Part shown: piece by piece, positions 37,600 to 46,920 of the stretch
Layout of the letters: each line of letters opens with the position of its first letter
How positions within the stretch are numbered: the stretch's first letter is position 1
From: Pedobacter mucosus
GTDB lineage: Bacteria; Bacteroidota; Bacteroidia; Sphingobacteriales; Sphingobacteriaceae
NCBI RefSeq assembly: GCF_022200785.1
Contig: NZ_CP087585.1
Location: 4,836,001 to 4,900,000, forward strand
DNA: 64,000 bases
Reading direction: 5' to 3'
Notes under the pieces: model-generated
The model's input: the letters and a program-made list of their open reading frames with translations, nothing else
What the model was told of the DNA's origin: nothing
Database searches by the model: none
Program-made: the position numbers and the translations under genes

Positions 37600-37696
37600 G
37601 GAAAGGTACTTTTGCGCAAAAATTTTTGGTTCGGTCCGTATTTCCGCTATATCCCCGAAAGAAAAAATCGGGGTATGCCGCTTCAATACGGTTTAT
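37600..37696 (+). repeat. Structured intergenic repeat, copy 4
   Basis: Outer stem CCGTATT (37636-37642) with AATACGG (37685-37691), longer and different in sequence from other copies yet fully paired. Apical hairpin CCCCGA (37653-37658) with TCGGGG (37668-37673). Starts GGAAAGG, ends GGTTTAT. The rest of the 37.7-38.0 kb spacer is AT-rich with no gene seen. Confidence 0.7.
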
Positions 37697-38012
37697 GTGG
37701 CTAAAAAATGATGAAAATTCATTGTGTCTTAATTGATTAGGATAAGTTAAAGTATAATAATTTATTTATTTCAATAAAAAGAGGTTAAATCTTCAATAAA
37801 ATATTTTTATTCGGCAATATCACACAACAAAAAACTATTATTTGGTTTAATTGCTGCTTCTCATTCTTACAGATTGTATCATACTATATAAATAAAACTT
37901 TTAGTATAAACTATTAACGTTCAATAATTGAAATCGCTAAATTTTATTTAATTTTTTGGTCAATTTTTTATTTTTTGTGGCTTAAAAATTCGTGCTTTGT
38001 TTAAAATGATTC

Positions 38013-38020
38013 TAAATTTG
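38013..38020 (+). promoter_or_regulatory. mqo -7 element
   Basis: TAAATTTG, 18 bases before the ATG. A TTTG at 37996 is too close to be an ideal -33 element. Confidence 0.45.
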
Positions 38021-38038
38021 CAACTCCTTTAAGATAAG

Positions 38039-39547
38039 ATGACAAACAAGAAAAAGACAGTTGGTAAAACTGACGTAGATGTAATTTTAATAGGGGCTGG
38101 CATCATGAGTGCAACCCTAGGTGTGTTATTAAAACAGCTGGAGCCAGATTTAAGCATAGAAATTTATGAACGCTTAGATATTGCCGCTGCAGAAAGTTCG
38201 GATGCATGGAACAATGCAGGTACAGGTCATTCTGCTTTCTGTGAACTTAACTACACGCCAGAAAAAAAAGATGGAACTGTAGAAATTAACAAAGCGGTAC
38301 AGATTGCAGAACATTTTGAAGTTTCTAAACAATTTTGGTCTTATCTGGTTGAAAAGAAACTTATTTCTGATCCCAAAAATTTTATCCGGGAAATTCCTCA
38401 TATGAGCTTTGTATGGGGGAAAAAAAACGTAGATTTTTTAAAGAAACGCTATGATGCTTTACAGGAATGTAATTTATTTAGCGATATGCAATACACTGAA
38501 GATAGTGAAATAGTAAAAAACTGGGCGCCATTAATTATGGATGGCCGCAAAAAAGGTGAAAAAGTTGCTGCAACAAAAATGGATCTTGGTACGGATGTAA
38601 ACTTCGGTTCACTTACCCGTGATATGTTTAACAACTTAAAAGATCAACCCAATGTTGGCCTTCATTTTAATCATGAAATACGTGATCTAAAAAGAAACAA
38701 AGATGAAAATTGGAGCATTAAAGTTAAAGATTTAGAAACTGGAGATAAGCGTAAGCGAGTAGCAAAGTTTGTTTTTATTGGTGCGGGAGGTGGTTCTTTA
38801 CCGCTTTTAGAAAAATCAGATATTCCAGAAGGTAAAGGTTTTGGTGGCTTCCCGGTAAGCGGGCAGTGGCTTAAGTGTAATAATGAAGAAATTATTGCAC
38901 AACACCATGCAAAAGTTTATGGTAAAGCAGCAGTCGGCGCCCCGCCAATGTCGGTTCCGCATTTAGATACCCGAATGATAAATGGTAAACAAGCTTTATT
39001 GTTCGGTCCTTATGCAGGTTTTTCAACCAAATTTCTGAAGAATGGTTCATTTTTAGATCTCCCAAAATCGATTAAGTTTAACAACATCAGACCGATGCTT
39101 TCTGCAGGTTTGCATAATCTTGATTTAACAAAATATTTAATCGATCAGGTTAGGCAATCGCCAGAAGATAGATTAGCTGCATTAAAAGAGTATTTACCAA
39201 AGGCAGAATTGAAAGACTGGGAATTGGAAAACGCCGGACAAAGAGTTCAGGTAATTAAGAAAGATGCAAAGCAAGGTGGCGTTTTAGAATTTGGAACAGA
39301 AGTGGTGAGTGCAAGTGATGGCTCTATTGCTGCTTTGTTGGGTGCCTCTCCTGGGGCTTCAACAGCTGTTTCCATCATGCTTGATTTATTGAGCCGCTGT
39401 TTTGCAGCTGATTTAGCAACGCCAGAATGGCAAGCTAAAATCAAAGAAATGATTCCAACTTATGGAAAAGAGTTAGCTAAAAACGGTGAGCTTTCTAAGG
39501 AAACTAGAAATAGAACTTCGAAAATTCTAAAAATAGGAAATCAATAA
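38039..39547 (+). CDS. mqo: Malate:quinone oxidoreductase
   Basis: The 502-residue flavoprotein has the FAD-binding start DVILIGAGIMSATLGVLLKQ, NNAGTGHSAFCELNYTP, the malate-site region TDVNFGSLTRDMF, FVFIGAGGGSLPLLE, FPVSGQWLKC and a C-terminal LLGASPGASTAVSIMLDLL. It oxidises malate to oxaloacetate and passes electrons to quinone at the inner membrane face. It is monocistronic with a strong terminator. Confidence 0.97.
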   Translation: MTNKKKTVGKTDVDVILIGAGIMSATLGVLLKQLEPDLSIEIYERLDIAAAESSDAWNNAGTGHSAFCELNYTPEKKDGTVEINKAVQIAEHFEVSKQFWSYLVEKKLISDPKNFIREIPHMSFVWGKKNVDFLKKRYDALQECNLFSDMQYTEDSEIVKNWAPLIMDGRKKGEKVAATKMDLGTDVNFGSLTRDMFNNLKDQPNVGLHFNHEIRDLKRNKDENWSIKVKDLETGDKRKRVAKFVFIGAGGGSLPLLEKSDIPEGKGFGGFPVSGQWLKCNNEEIIAQHHAKVYGKAAVGAPPMSVPHLDTRMINGKQALLFGPYAGFSTKFLKNGSFLDLPKSIKFNNIRPMLSAGLHNLDLTKYLIDQVRQSPEDRLAALKEYLPKAELKDWELENAGQRVQVIKKDAKQGGVLEFGTEVVSASDGSIAALLGASPGASTAVSIMLDLLSRCFAADLATPEWQAKIKEMIPTYGKELAKNGELSKETRNRTSKILKIGNQ

Positions 39548-39566
39548 TTTACTAAATACAATTAAA

Positions 39567-39597
39567 CAAAAAAGACCTGCAATTCAGGTCTTTTTTG
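39567..39597. terminator. Bidirectional terminator mqo / ytxJ
   Basis: AAAAAAGACCTG pairs with CAGGTCTTTTTT around CAATT, with A and T runs on the two sides of converging genes. Confidence 0.92.
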
Positions 39598-39620
39598 TTT
39601 CTAGTAATATTATAAAGCTT

Positions 39621-39953
39621 TTATGCAGCAATAACTTCTGCAACTTCATCAGCAGAAATATCACTATGTGAAGCTTCCAAAACACAATCACCATCTTTAA
39701 TTAATAGAATTTGTGGAGATTGATGTGCAACTTCGAAAAGTGTTGCAATAGCGTTTGAAATATCGCGGTAGCTAATTAGATCTAAAAAGTACAGCTTTGT
39801 ATCTTCAGGAATTACATTCCAATCCAATTCAAAGTTTTTCTTCGCCATCATACTAATTGAACAACGTGTGCTATGCTTAAAAATAAGACTATAGCCGCTT
39901 GCACCTTTAATCTCATCCAGTTGTGCAATTGAATTTAAGTTAACCCAAGTCAT
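39621..39953 (-). CDS. ytxJ: Bacillithiol-system redox protein YtxJ-like
   Basis: The 110-residue protein has the DUF2847/YtxJ pattern: LDEIKGASGYSLIFKHSTRCSISMMAKKNFE with a single-Cys redox site after the first strand, LYFLDLISYRDISNAIATLFEVAHQSPQILLIKDG, and a C-terminal ASHSDISADEV. It is a monothiol thioredoxin-fold protein (YtxJ, also called BrxC) associated with bacillithiol. A bacilliredoxin at 61959 supports use of this thiol in the organism. Confidence 0.88.
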   Translation of the reverse strand: MTWVNLNSIAQLDEIKGASGYSLIFKHSTRCSISMMAKKNFELDWNVIPEDTKLYFLDLISYRDISNAIATLFEVAHQSPQILLIKDGDCVLEASHSDISADEVAEVIAA

Positions 39954-40038
39954 GAATTTATAAATGTATTTTTATAGAAAAATAATGCAGGTAAATTGAA
40001 CTGCAAATTATTTGAAATTGCTTTTTAATAGAAATAAC

Positions 40039-40161
40039 TTAGTTTCTTCTTCTTTTACCTTCAGAATATGAACTGTAAGCAGGACAAAGTTTGTTGGAAC
40101 AAGATTCTAGTATCATTATGGTGCAAAACACCGCCAGTAACAATATGGCTATTTTTTTCAT
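40039..40161 (-). CDS. Small 40-residue predicted lipoprotein
   Basis: Read directly on the minus strand (ATG at 40161, TAA at 40041-40039). It has MKKIA, a hydrophobic run, a lipobox-like LESC, then SNKLCPAYSSY and a basic tail SEGKRRRN. After processing only about 20 residues would remain, with a second Cys. Short CPAYS-containing lipoproteins of this kind are familiar in Bacteroidota, with unknown role. Lies upstream of ytxJ and downstream of ribH on the same strand. Confidence 0.65.
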   Translation of the reverse strand: MKKIAILLLAVFCTIMILESCSNKLCPAYSSYSEGKRRRN

Positions 40162-40213
40162 TATATAAGGTTTATTAAATGGCTAAGTTACAAATAGTTT
40201 ATTAAAATTATCA

Positions 40214-40705
40214 CTAAATACTGGTGCAAAAATCGGCCATTTTTATTGCTGTGATTGCTGCTTCATCGCCCTTATTACCGTGTTTTCCGCCTGCACGATC
40301 TTGAGCTTGTTCTAAATTATTTGTGGTTAAAACACCAAAAATAACAGGTTTGCTATACTTAATTCCAATGTTTGTTAACCCTTGAGCAACAGCATCACAA
40401 ATAAAATCAAAGTGTTTTGTATCACCTTGAATCACACAACCTAAACATATAACTCCATCTAGGTCACTTTTTTTGCTCAATAAAATTTCTGCTCCTCCCG
40501 TTAATTCGAAACTCCCAGGAACGGATAAAGAAATAATATTTTCTTCTTTAACACCATTATCCAGCAGGGTTTTAAGCGCACCATTGTATAAAGCACCAGT
40601 AATTTCTGCGTTCCATTCGGCAACAATTATACCAAATTTATAATTTGCACCATTCGGAACCGTAGTATGAGAAAAATCGGAAAGATTTTTTAATTGTGTT
40701 GACAT
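40214..40705 (-). CDS. ribH: 6,7-dimethyl-8-ribityllumazine synthase
   Basis: The 163-residue protein has the lumazine synthase pattern: FGIIVAEWNAEITGALYNGALKTLL, SVPGSFELTGGAEILL, VICLGCVIQGDTKHFDFICDAVAQGL and PVIFGVLTTNNLEQAQDRAGGKHGNKGDEAA. It condenses the pyrimidine and butanone-phosphate precursors in riboflavin synthesis, usually as a 60-subunit shell or pentamer. The -7 element lies 4 bases before the ATG. Confidence 0.97.
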   Translation of the reverse strand: MSTQLKNLSDFSHTTVPNGANYKFGIIVAEWNAEITGALYNGALKTLLDNGVKEENIISLSVPGSFELTGGAEILLSKKSDLDGVICLGCVIQGDTKHFDFICDAVAQGLTNIGIKYSKPVIFGVLTTNNLEQAQDRAGGKHGNKGDEAAITAIKMADFCTSI

Positions 40706-40709
40706 GCGG

Positions 40710-40717
40710 CAAAGATA
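40710..40717 (-). promoter_or_regulatory. ribH -7 element abutting the start codon
   Basis: TATCTTTG on the minus strand, separated from the ATG by CCGC only. Confidence 0.55.
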
Positions 40718-40855
40718 GTGCTATGTAATTAATCTTGAAAGTGCTTAATGTTTAATTGTTGTAAGTTTTAAGCACAAAATAGAATGTTCAATTTGATAGC
40801 CCGATTTGTTTAACTTTGGAAATAACATTTAATTAGAATCACTTATATAATATTT

Positions 40856-41203
40856 ATGGTAGTTTATGGCATTCCAAATTGTAACACAGTTAAAAAAGCA
40901 CTTGATTGGCTAAAGGAGAATCATATCGATTTTGAATTTCACGATTTTAAAAAAAAAGGTGTTACAATTGAGAAACTTAACCATTGGTGTAATGTTTTTG
41001 GCTGGGAAACCGTTTTAAACCGCAAAGGTTTAACTTGGAAAAAGCTTTCAAAAGAAGAACAAATAGCAATTGATTCACAAGAAAAAGCCATCGCCTATTT
41101 AATTAATAATACCAGTGCAATAAAGAGGCCTATTATTGAAAATGATAATCAGGCTATTCTCATCTCATTCCAAGAAAGTCGTTACATTGAAACACTTGCG
41201 TAA
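40856..41203 (+). CDS. ArsC/Spx-family (YffB-like) thioredoxin-fold protein
   Basis: The 115-residue protein has YGIPNCNTVKKALDWLKENHIDFEFHDFKKKGV, typical of the ArsC/Spx/YffB group, with a single active-site Cys and a downstream RP (AIKRPIIEND). It lacks features that would fix it as an arsenate reductase. It may be a glutaredoxin-like thiol reductase. It is not near arsenic genes. Confidence 0.82.
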   Translation: MVVYGIPNCNTVKKALDWLKENHIDFEFHDFKKKGVTIEKLNHWCNVFGWETVLNRKGLTWKKLSKEEQIAIDSQEKAIAYLINNTSAIKRPIIENDNQAILISFQESRYIETLA

Positions 41204-41271
41204 CCACGTTGTTTTAATGTTAAAGATTGTTAAACACGACTTTCTAAATTTAAACTAACCTACTTTTAACT

Positions 41272-42012
41272 ATGTATAAGCTGATCATTTTAATTTTTCT
41301 CGCATTGCCTTTTAGTATTTTTGCTCAAACAGTAGCTACCGGAGCTGTTTTTGACGATTCCAAAAAAAGTTTATCTATTCCTGGCGTTATCGTCAGAAAT
41401 CTTTATACAAAAAAAACTTCCACTACCAATGTTTCTGGGAAATTCACTATTCCAGCAAAAGTTGGTGATTTAATAGAATTTTCTTCCTTAGGTTATCAAA
41501 CGGATACGCTTTACCTTACAAATTTATTAAATCGAATAATTTATTTACCCGTAAAAACAAATAGTTTGGGCGATGTAGATGTAAGAGGAGTTAAAGTAAA
41601 TAGCGCCATTACCAATGCTAAAGATCCGCTTGCAGAAAAATATACCTTATTAAATACAGGTGGCAATCTAGATCGGAAACGAATGAAAGATAAAGTTGGT
41701 GGTTTAAACCTAAACCTCGGCTATGGCAAATATAAAAGACAACAACGTAAGGAAGCAGATTTAGCAGAAAAAGATTCATACCTGGAAGAGATAGATGAAA
41801 ATTTTAATGAGAAAACAGTAATCGAAATGACCAAACTGCAAGGCGAAGATTTAAAGCATTTTTTAATACTTTACCGTCCTTCGGTTACACAAGTTAAGGC
41901 TGAAAGACCTTATCGCTACCAATATTATATCTCCAGGGCATTTGCAGCTTGGAAAAAACTTACTCCGCAAGAAAGAAAACTACAAGATTTGCCTAAATTA
42001 AAGGGGAATTAA
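41272..42012 (+). CDS. Exported carboxypeptidase-regulatory-like domain protein
   Basis: The 246-residue protein has a signal peptide (ends IFAQ) and one CarboxypepD_reg-like beta domain (about residues 20-95: GAVFDDSKKSLSIPGVIV, TNVSGKFTIPAKVGDLIEFSSLGYQT), followed by a charged helical part. Such domains begin TonB-dependent receptors, but the barrel is absent here, so this is a free-standing envelope protein of unknown role, common in Bacteroidota. It precedes the M1 peptidase by 87 bases. Confidence 0.8.
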   Translation: MYKLIILIFLALPFSIFAQTVATGAVFDDSKKSLSIPGVIVRNLYTKKTSTTNVSGKFTIPAKVGDLIEFSSLGYQTDTLYLTNLLNRIIYLPVKTNSLGDVDVRGVKVNSAITNAKDPLAEKYTLLNTGGNLDRKRMKDKVGGLNLNLGYGKYKRQQRKEADLAEKDSYLEEIDENFNEKTVIEMTKLQGEDLKHFLILYRPSVTQVKAERPYRYQYYISRAFAAWKKLTPQERKLQDLPKLKGN

Positions 42013-42099
42013 AAATTTTCTCCACATATCTATAAAATTATAACCACTTATAAATCTATTTGTGGTTATTTTTTATATTTACAGCACTAAAAACTTATT

Positions 42100-44355
42100 A
42101 TGATTACTAAAATAAACAAATTAATTGCTTTGTGTTTATTTTGCTGTGTCTTTGTATTTACTGCATCGGCACAACAAGCTACAACTTCTGCAACTGCTCC
42201 TGTTAGCAACTATAATCCTGCAGAAGCATTTGGTCCGCTTTTTTATTCGCAAAATGGTAACGAATTTCGTTCTGCGAACGGTGCTCCAGGATCGAAATAT
42301 TGGCAAAATCGCGTTGATTATAATATTACAGCCAACTTAGACGAAGCAAAAAGTATGGTTAGTGGTACGGTTACCATTACTTATAAAAATAATAGTCCAG
42401 ATAAATTACCTTATTTATGGTTGCAATTAGATCAGAATACTTTCAAAAGTACCTCTCGTGGATATGCGATCACACCATCTCGTAGTCGTTATGGTGCACA
42501 AGGTGAAAAATTTGAAGGTGGTTATAAAATTGAAAACATCAGTGTTTCTCAAAAAGCTGGAGCAGTAAAATTCACTTCTATAGTGGAAGATACCCGCATG
42601 CAAATTCGGCTTGCACAACCTATGGCAGCAAGTGGCGATATCATCACTGTAAAAATGGATTATTCTTATGTAGTTCCGAAGGAAGGATCTGATAGAACTG
42701 GTCACTTAACTACAAAAAATGGAGAAATTTATGCGATTGCACAGTGGTTTCCGCGTTTATGTGTGTATGATGATGTAATTGGCTGGAACACTTTACCTTA
42801 TTGGGGTGGAGGAGAATTTTATTGCGAATATGGTGATATCACTTTCGCCATTACCGCACCAGCAGCTGATATTGTAATGGGATCTGGAGAATTATTAAAT
42901 CCTCAGGAAGTTTTTACTGCCGAACAATTAAAAAGATGGAATGAGGCAAAAAACAGTGATGCAACGGTACATATCCGTACAGAAGCTGAAGTAACTGATC
43001 CAAAATCGAGACCAGCAAAAGATAAATTGACTTGGAAATTTAAAATCACAAATGCTCGTGATGCAGCTTGGGCAGCATCAAAAGCTTTCGTTTTGGATGC
43101 GGCTAGAATCAATTTGCCAAGTGGAAAAAAATCTTTAGCAGTTTCTGCACATCCTGTTGAAAGTAATGGTGTGGATTCTTATGGTCGTGGAGTAGAATAT
43201 GTAAAATCAACAATTGAGCATTATTCTACAAAATGGTTCGAATATCCTTATCCAATGGCAGTAAATGTTGCAACAAACATTGGCGGTATGGAATATCCAG
43301 GAATTGTATTTTGTGGTTGGACGGCTAAAAAGGGCTCAGCTTGGGGCGTAATCGATCATGAATTTGGCCACACTTGGTTTCCAATGATTGTTGGATCAAA
43401 CGAACGTAAATACGGATGGATGGATGAGGGTTTTAATACTTTCATCAACGGAATTTCATCTCAAAACTTTAATAAAGGAGAGTACAAACAACGCGTAGCC
43501 AATATGAATGCAATCGGTAAAAGCGTTATTGGTAATCCTAGGTATGAAAATATTATGCAAATGCCCGATGGAATGGCAGAAGCTAACATTGGCGTAAACC
43601 TTTACAGCAAACCAGGTTGGGGTTTAGATATTTTAAGAAATCAGATTCTAGGCGAAGATCGTTTTGATTATGCTTTCCGTCAGTACATTAAAAATTGGGC
43701 TTTTAAACACCCAACACCATTTGATTTTTTCCGTTCAATGGAAAATGGAGCTGGTGAAGATTTATCATGGTTCTGGAGAAGTTGGTGGTTAAATAGCTGG
43801 AAAATGGATCAGGCGGTGAGCACGGTTCAAGAAGTCAAAACAGACGGAAAATTATCTGGTTACACTATAAAAGTGCTTAATCTGGAAAAAATGCCTATGC
43901 CAATTATTCTTCAGGTTAAAACTAAAAGCGGAAAAACAGATATTATCAAAGTTCCTGTGGATGTGTGGATGAAAAATACAAGCTGGTTAGTTCGTTACCC
44001 GACAACAGAAGAAATTGTTTCTGTTACTTTAGATCCGAACAAAGTTTTACCAGATAGCAATGCTGATAATAATACCTGGACAAGCTCTGGCGCTGCAGCT
44101 GCGCCGGCAATGAATTTAGATCCTTATTTAGGTGTTTATTCATCTACTAAAATTCCGATTAAAATAACCGTTACCAAAGTTGATGGCGTTTTAACAGCTA
44201 AAGCAGCAGATCAACCAGCATTTGGGTTAACTTTTGTAAGTGATAATAAATTTACTTTCGAAGAAGGCGGCATTGATATGGCTTTCGATCCTACAAAGGG
44301 AACTATGACTTTAAGTCAAGGAGGAACCGATTACGAGTTTACAAAAGATAAATAA
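42100..44355 (+). CDS. Exported M1 family metallopeptidase
   Basis: The 751-residue protein has a signal peptide (ends TASAQ), an N-terminal beta domain, the GGMEYPG exopeptidase-like motif, the zinc site HEFGHTWFP with the third ligand Glu in [10 protein letters not shown], and a C-terminal region with a short repeat-like beta domain (residues ~665-750). It should cleave peptides from the N-terminus in the periplasm or at the surface. It ends at a strong terminator. Confidence 0.92.
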   Translation: MITKINKLIALCLFCCVFVFTASAQQATTSATAPVSNYNPAEAFGPLFYSQNGNEFRSANGAPGSKYWQNRVDYNITANLDEAKSMVSGTVTITYKNNSPDKLPYLWLQLDQNTFKSTSRGYAITPSRSRYGAQGEKFEGGYKIENISVSQKAGAVKFTSIVEDTRMQIRLAQPMAASGDIITVKMDYSYVVPKEGSDRTGHLTTKNGEIYAIAQWFPRLCVYDDVIGWNTLPYWGGGEFYCEYGDITFAITAPAADIVMGSGELLNPQEVFTAEQLKRWNEAKNSDATVHIRTEAEVTDPKSRPAKDKLTWKFKITNARDAAWAASKAFVLDAARINLPSGKKSLAVSAHPVESNGVDSYGRGVEYVKSTIEHYSTKWFEYPYPMAVNVATNIGGMEYPGIVFCGWTAKKGSAWGVIDHEFGHTWFPMIVGSNERKYGWMDEGFNTFINGISSQNFNKGEYKQRVANMNAIGKSVIGNPRYENIMQMPDGMAEANIGVNLYSKPGWGLDILRNQILGEDRFDYAFRQYIKNWAFKHPTPFDFFRSMENGAGEDLSWFWRSWWLNSWKMDQAVSTVQEVKTDGKLSGYTIKVLNLEKMPMPIILQVKTKSGKTDIIKVPVDVWMKNTSWLVRYPTTEEIVSVTLDPNKVLPDSNADNNTWTSSGAAAAPAMNLDPYLGVYSSTKIPIKITVTKVDGVLTAKAADQPAFGLTFVSDNKFTFEEGGIDMAFDPTKGTMTLSQGGTDYEFTKDK

Positions 44356-44374
44356 GTAGCTTAATAAAATTTGA

Positions 44375-44411
44375 AAACCCAGCAAAACAAATCGTATTGC
44401 TGGGTTTTTTT
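44375..44411 (+). terminator. Terminator after the M1 peptidase
   Basis: AAACCCAGCAA pairs with TTGCTGGGTTT across an 11-base loop, followed by T residues. Confidence 0.9.
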
Positions 44412-44438
44412 GTATCCTGATAATAATAACTAATTTTG
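44409..44438 (+). promoter_or_regulatory. Promoter of the VF530-family gene
   Basis: TTTG (44409-44412), an 18-base spacer, then TAATTTTG (44431-44438), ending 4 bases before the ATG. The -33 element uses the T-run of the preceding terminator. Confidence 0.65.
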
Positions 44439-44442
44439 CAAT

Positions 44443-44667
44443 ATGGCCGAAGCGCAAAAGAACAACCCTTTACACGGAATCACGCTAGAAAAAATCGTTA
44501 CAGATTTGCAACTTCATTATGGTTGGGACAAATTAGGAACTTTGATTCGAATAGACTGTTTTACAAATAATCAGAGTATCAAATCGAGTTTGCAGTTTTT
44601 GCGTAGAATGCCTTGGGCAAGGAAAAAGGTAGAGGATTTATTCTTAAATACCTTTCATAAAAAATAG
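44443..44667 (+). CDS. VF530 family (DUF2132) DNA-binding-like protein
   Basis: The 74-residue protein matches VF530 across its length: [28 protein letters not shown], then [20 protein letters not shown]. The family is small, helical and thought to bind DNA from structural work; its function is not established. The promoter abuts the ATG. Confidence 0.9.
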   Translation: MAEAQKNNPLHGITLEKIVTDLQLHYGWDKLGTLIRIDCFTNNQSIKSSLQFLRRMPWARKKVEDLFLNTFHKK

Positions 44668-44699
44668 TTATTCAAATCATTTATCTTTATCATAACGCA

Positions 44700-44822
44700 A
44701 TGGACAAAGAAAAAGTGAAATTATGGTTTAAGCGGGTAGGACTTGCTGGATTTCTATTCTTCCTAATTAAAGGGATTATTTGGCTTGTTGTATTCTATTT
44801 TATCGCACAAAAAACTATTTAA
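44700..44822 (+). CDS. Small 40-residue membrane protein
   Basis: Read directly: ATG at 44700, TAA at 44820-44822. A basic N-terminus (MDKEKVKLWFKR) is followed by one long hydrophobic helix and a short tail AQKTI. Its last 8 bases overlap the end of the converging gtrA-like gene. It lies 32 bases after the VF530 gene, probably on the same transcript. Function unknown. Confidence 0.65.
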   Translation: MDKEKVKLWFKRVGLAGFLFFLIKGIIWLVVFYFIAQKTI

Positions 44823-45195
44823 AAGTAAATAACATATTCGCTAAAAAGTTCCAAACAAATACAATAACGATTGCAAAAAACTTAGCCACATAGAAATTTA
44901 TACCATTTTTACGTTGGTGAAATAAATAGATAATGAAGGTATTTAATCCCAAACCAATAAGACTAACTACCAGGAACTTACTAAATTCTGTTCCCCAATG
45001 TGCGTTTGTACTTTGAAAAGTCCAAATACGGTTGATCAAATAATTATTGGTAACCGCAAGTGTAAAACCGATAGCATTGGCAACGTATTTATTTACCTTA
45101 ATTTTCTCTTTAAAAAGCCACGTTGCACCAAAATCTATCGCCATTCCAAGCAAGCCTGTTAGGCCAAATTTAATGATGCGAAAAATTAACTCCAT
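44815..45195 (-). CDS. GtrA family membrane protein
   Basis: The 126-residue protein has four hydrophobic segments and the GtrA pattern: FGLTGLLGMAIDFGATWLF, FTLAVTNNYLINRIWTF and a final VWNFLANMLFTFK. GtrA proteins are thought to flip polyprenyl-phosphate sugars across the inner membrane. It begins 1 base after the ArnT-like transferase stops, so the two are coupled: one delivers the sugar donor, the other uses it. Confidence 0.92.
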   Translation of the reverse strand: MELIFRIIKFGLTGLLGMAIDFGATWLFKEKIKVNKYVANAIGFTLAVTNNYLINRIWTFQSTNAHWGTEFSKFLVVSLIGLGLNTFIIYLFHQRKNGINFYVAKFFAIVIVFVWNFLANMLFTFK

Positions 45196-45196
45196 C

Positions 45197-46837
45197 CTAA
45201 TGTATTTTTACGAGATAAAAATGCTCTAAAACCTTAGAGCGGGTTTTAGCATTTAAAAATTTGCCAGTTAATTTCGTGGTGTGAAAATATTCAAATGATT
45301 TCAAAATTTCTGCATTATACTCGCTTTTCATTTTCAATAATTCTGTTTCGGAAATATAAATTACCAAATCTTTAGTGTTTTTTGTTTTATCCAGATCAGC
45401 ATAGCTATGAAGGTATTTTACTTCACCCGGCGCATAAAAATCAAAAGAAAAAGCATCAATATAATTTAGTACCGCAGGTTTAGCTGTCGGATAATTTTCC
45501 TTTAACCAATTACCAGCATACATCCCGGATTGGTATTTCAAGATAGCTGGATAGAAGAATATAAATAGGAATATCATTAATCCTACAGATAAAAAAGCGC
45601 TTCTGGCAATAATGGTTTCCAAACTAATACCTTTAAATAACAGAAAGGCTAAAGCTAGCACAGCAAGTAAAATCAGTAAAATTAAATAAGGATAATCAAA
45701 ACCAAACACAAAAGTTAATACCAAAAGCAAGGTAATAACCAAAATGAAAATCACATTTTGAACAACAAAAAATATCTTCAGATTTTTTCCTTTTAGCGTT
45801 CTTAAATATAAAGCGGTGATGATGGAAAATTGCGGAAAAATAATCAATATGTAATGGGGTAATTGAAATTTAGATAGCGAAAAAATCAAAAAAGTAATTG
45901 CTGCACTTGCCCAAATTATAATACTTTCAGGGGCCATTTTAATTCTGTTTTTCTTCCAGAAAAGGTTAACAAAAGCCGTGTAAAATAATACCGACCAAGG
46001 CAAGAAAGCCCAAAGTGTGGTGTGAAGAAAAAATGAAATATCGCCTTTGCCTTTAATCGGTCCATTATTAAAAAAACGTCCGAACTGGCTATCCCAAAAG
46101 AAAAATTTTAAGCCAGAAACACCGGTTCTATCGAAAACGATTTTTTCAGGATGTAAATCAAATTGAGTATAAAGAGAATAAAGTTCGGGAATAATGAAAA
46201 CAAAAATCAAGGCAATGGCGATGTACCACTTTGGCTTTAAAAGCTGTTTATATTGTTTCGTAATTAGCCAGTAGATAATAAAGCCAGCGAAAACCGGAAT
46301 TAAAATGAAAATTCCTTTTATTAAAATTGCGCAAGCAGCAAAAAATGATCCGCCAATAATATGCCAAAAGGAGCCTTGGTGTGCTTTATAATAGTGATAA
46401 ATGGAGGCGAGCGTGAAGGTGGTAATATAAATTTCAGCCCGAACATCAAACGTAGAGGTGATGATATGCAAAGCGCTTAAAAATATGACGGCGCTAATTA
46501 AACCGATTTTTTCATCGTAAATAGCTCTCGCTAATCTATATAAATACCAAGCGCCGAGCAAACCAAAAAGAAATGAAGGCAATTTAAAAGCAAATGATGA
46601 GATGCCAAGTATTTTGAAAGATGCTGCCGAAATCCAAAACGTAAGGTGGGGTTTGTCAAGCCAATCTGCACCTCGGCCATAAAGATTAAACCAATCTTTA
46701 AATAGGATTATATTTTTTGACATGGAGGCGTAAAGCGCTCCATCTGGCTCCATTACGCCACCAAAAAGTGCAGGAATACTCGCAAGGGCAAGTAAAACAA
46801 TTAAAAATTTATATAGTGTAGTATCTTTTATATTCAT
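45197..46837 (-). CDS. ArnT-like GT39/GT83 family glycosyltransferase
   Basis: The 546-residue protein has about 12 membrane segments. The N-terminal part carries the GT-C signature: EPDGALYASMSKNIILFKDWFNLY, then WLDKPHLTFWISAASFKILG. This resembles ArnT and PMT-type enzymes that move a sugar from a polyprenyl-phosphate carrier to lipid A, glycolipid or protein in the periplasm. The acceptor is unknown. It is translationally coupled to gtrA. Confidence 0.92.
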   Translation of the reverse strand: MNIKDTTLYKFLIVLLALASIPALFGGVMEPDGALYASMSKNIILFKDWFNLYGRGADWLDKPHLTFWISAASFKILGISSFAFKLPSFLFGLLGAWYLYRLARAIYDEKIGLISAVIFLSALHIITSTFDVRAEIYITTFTLASIYHYYKAHQGSFWHIIGGSFFAACAILIKGIFILIPVFAGFIIYWLITKQYKQLLKPKWYIAIALIFVFIIPELYSLYTQFDLHPEKIVFDRTGVSGLKFFFWDSQFGRFFNNGPIKGKGDISFFLHTTLWAFLPWSVLFYTAFVNLFWKKNRIKMAPESIIIWASAAITFLIFSLSKFQLPHYILIIFPQFSIITALYLRTLKGKNLKIFFVVQNVIFILVITLLLVLTFVFGFDYPYLILLILLAVLALAFLLFKGISLETIIARSAFLSVGLMIFLFIFFYPAILKYQSGMYAGNWLKENYPTAKPAVLNYIDAFSFDFYAPGEVKYLHSYADLDKTKNTKDLVIYISETELLKMKSEYNAEILKSFEYFHTTKLTGKFLNAKTRSKVLEHFYLVKIH

Positions 46838-46908
46838 TTGTTGCTAGCAAATATGAGCATAAAATAGACAAAATTATTTAAGCCTTTACTTTAATAAGCT
46901 TAAAGACT

Positions 46909-46916
46909 TATCTTTG
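46909..46916 (+). promoter_or_regulatory. pdxJ -7 element abutting the start codon
   Basis: TATCTTTG, then TTTC and the ATG. A weak TTT at 46885-46887 could be the -33 contact. Confidence 0.55.
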
Positions 46917-46920
46917 TTTC

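Noticed and set aside
40856..41203. Arsenate reductase
   Set aside because: The fold matches the ArsC/Spx group, but no arsenic genes are nearby and the residues do not fix that activity, so a general thioredoxin-fold call was used.
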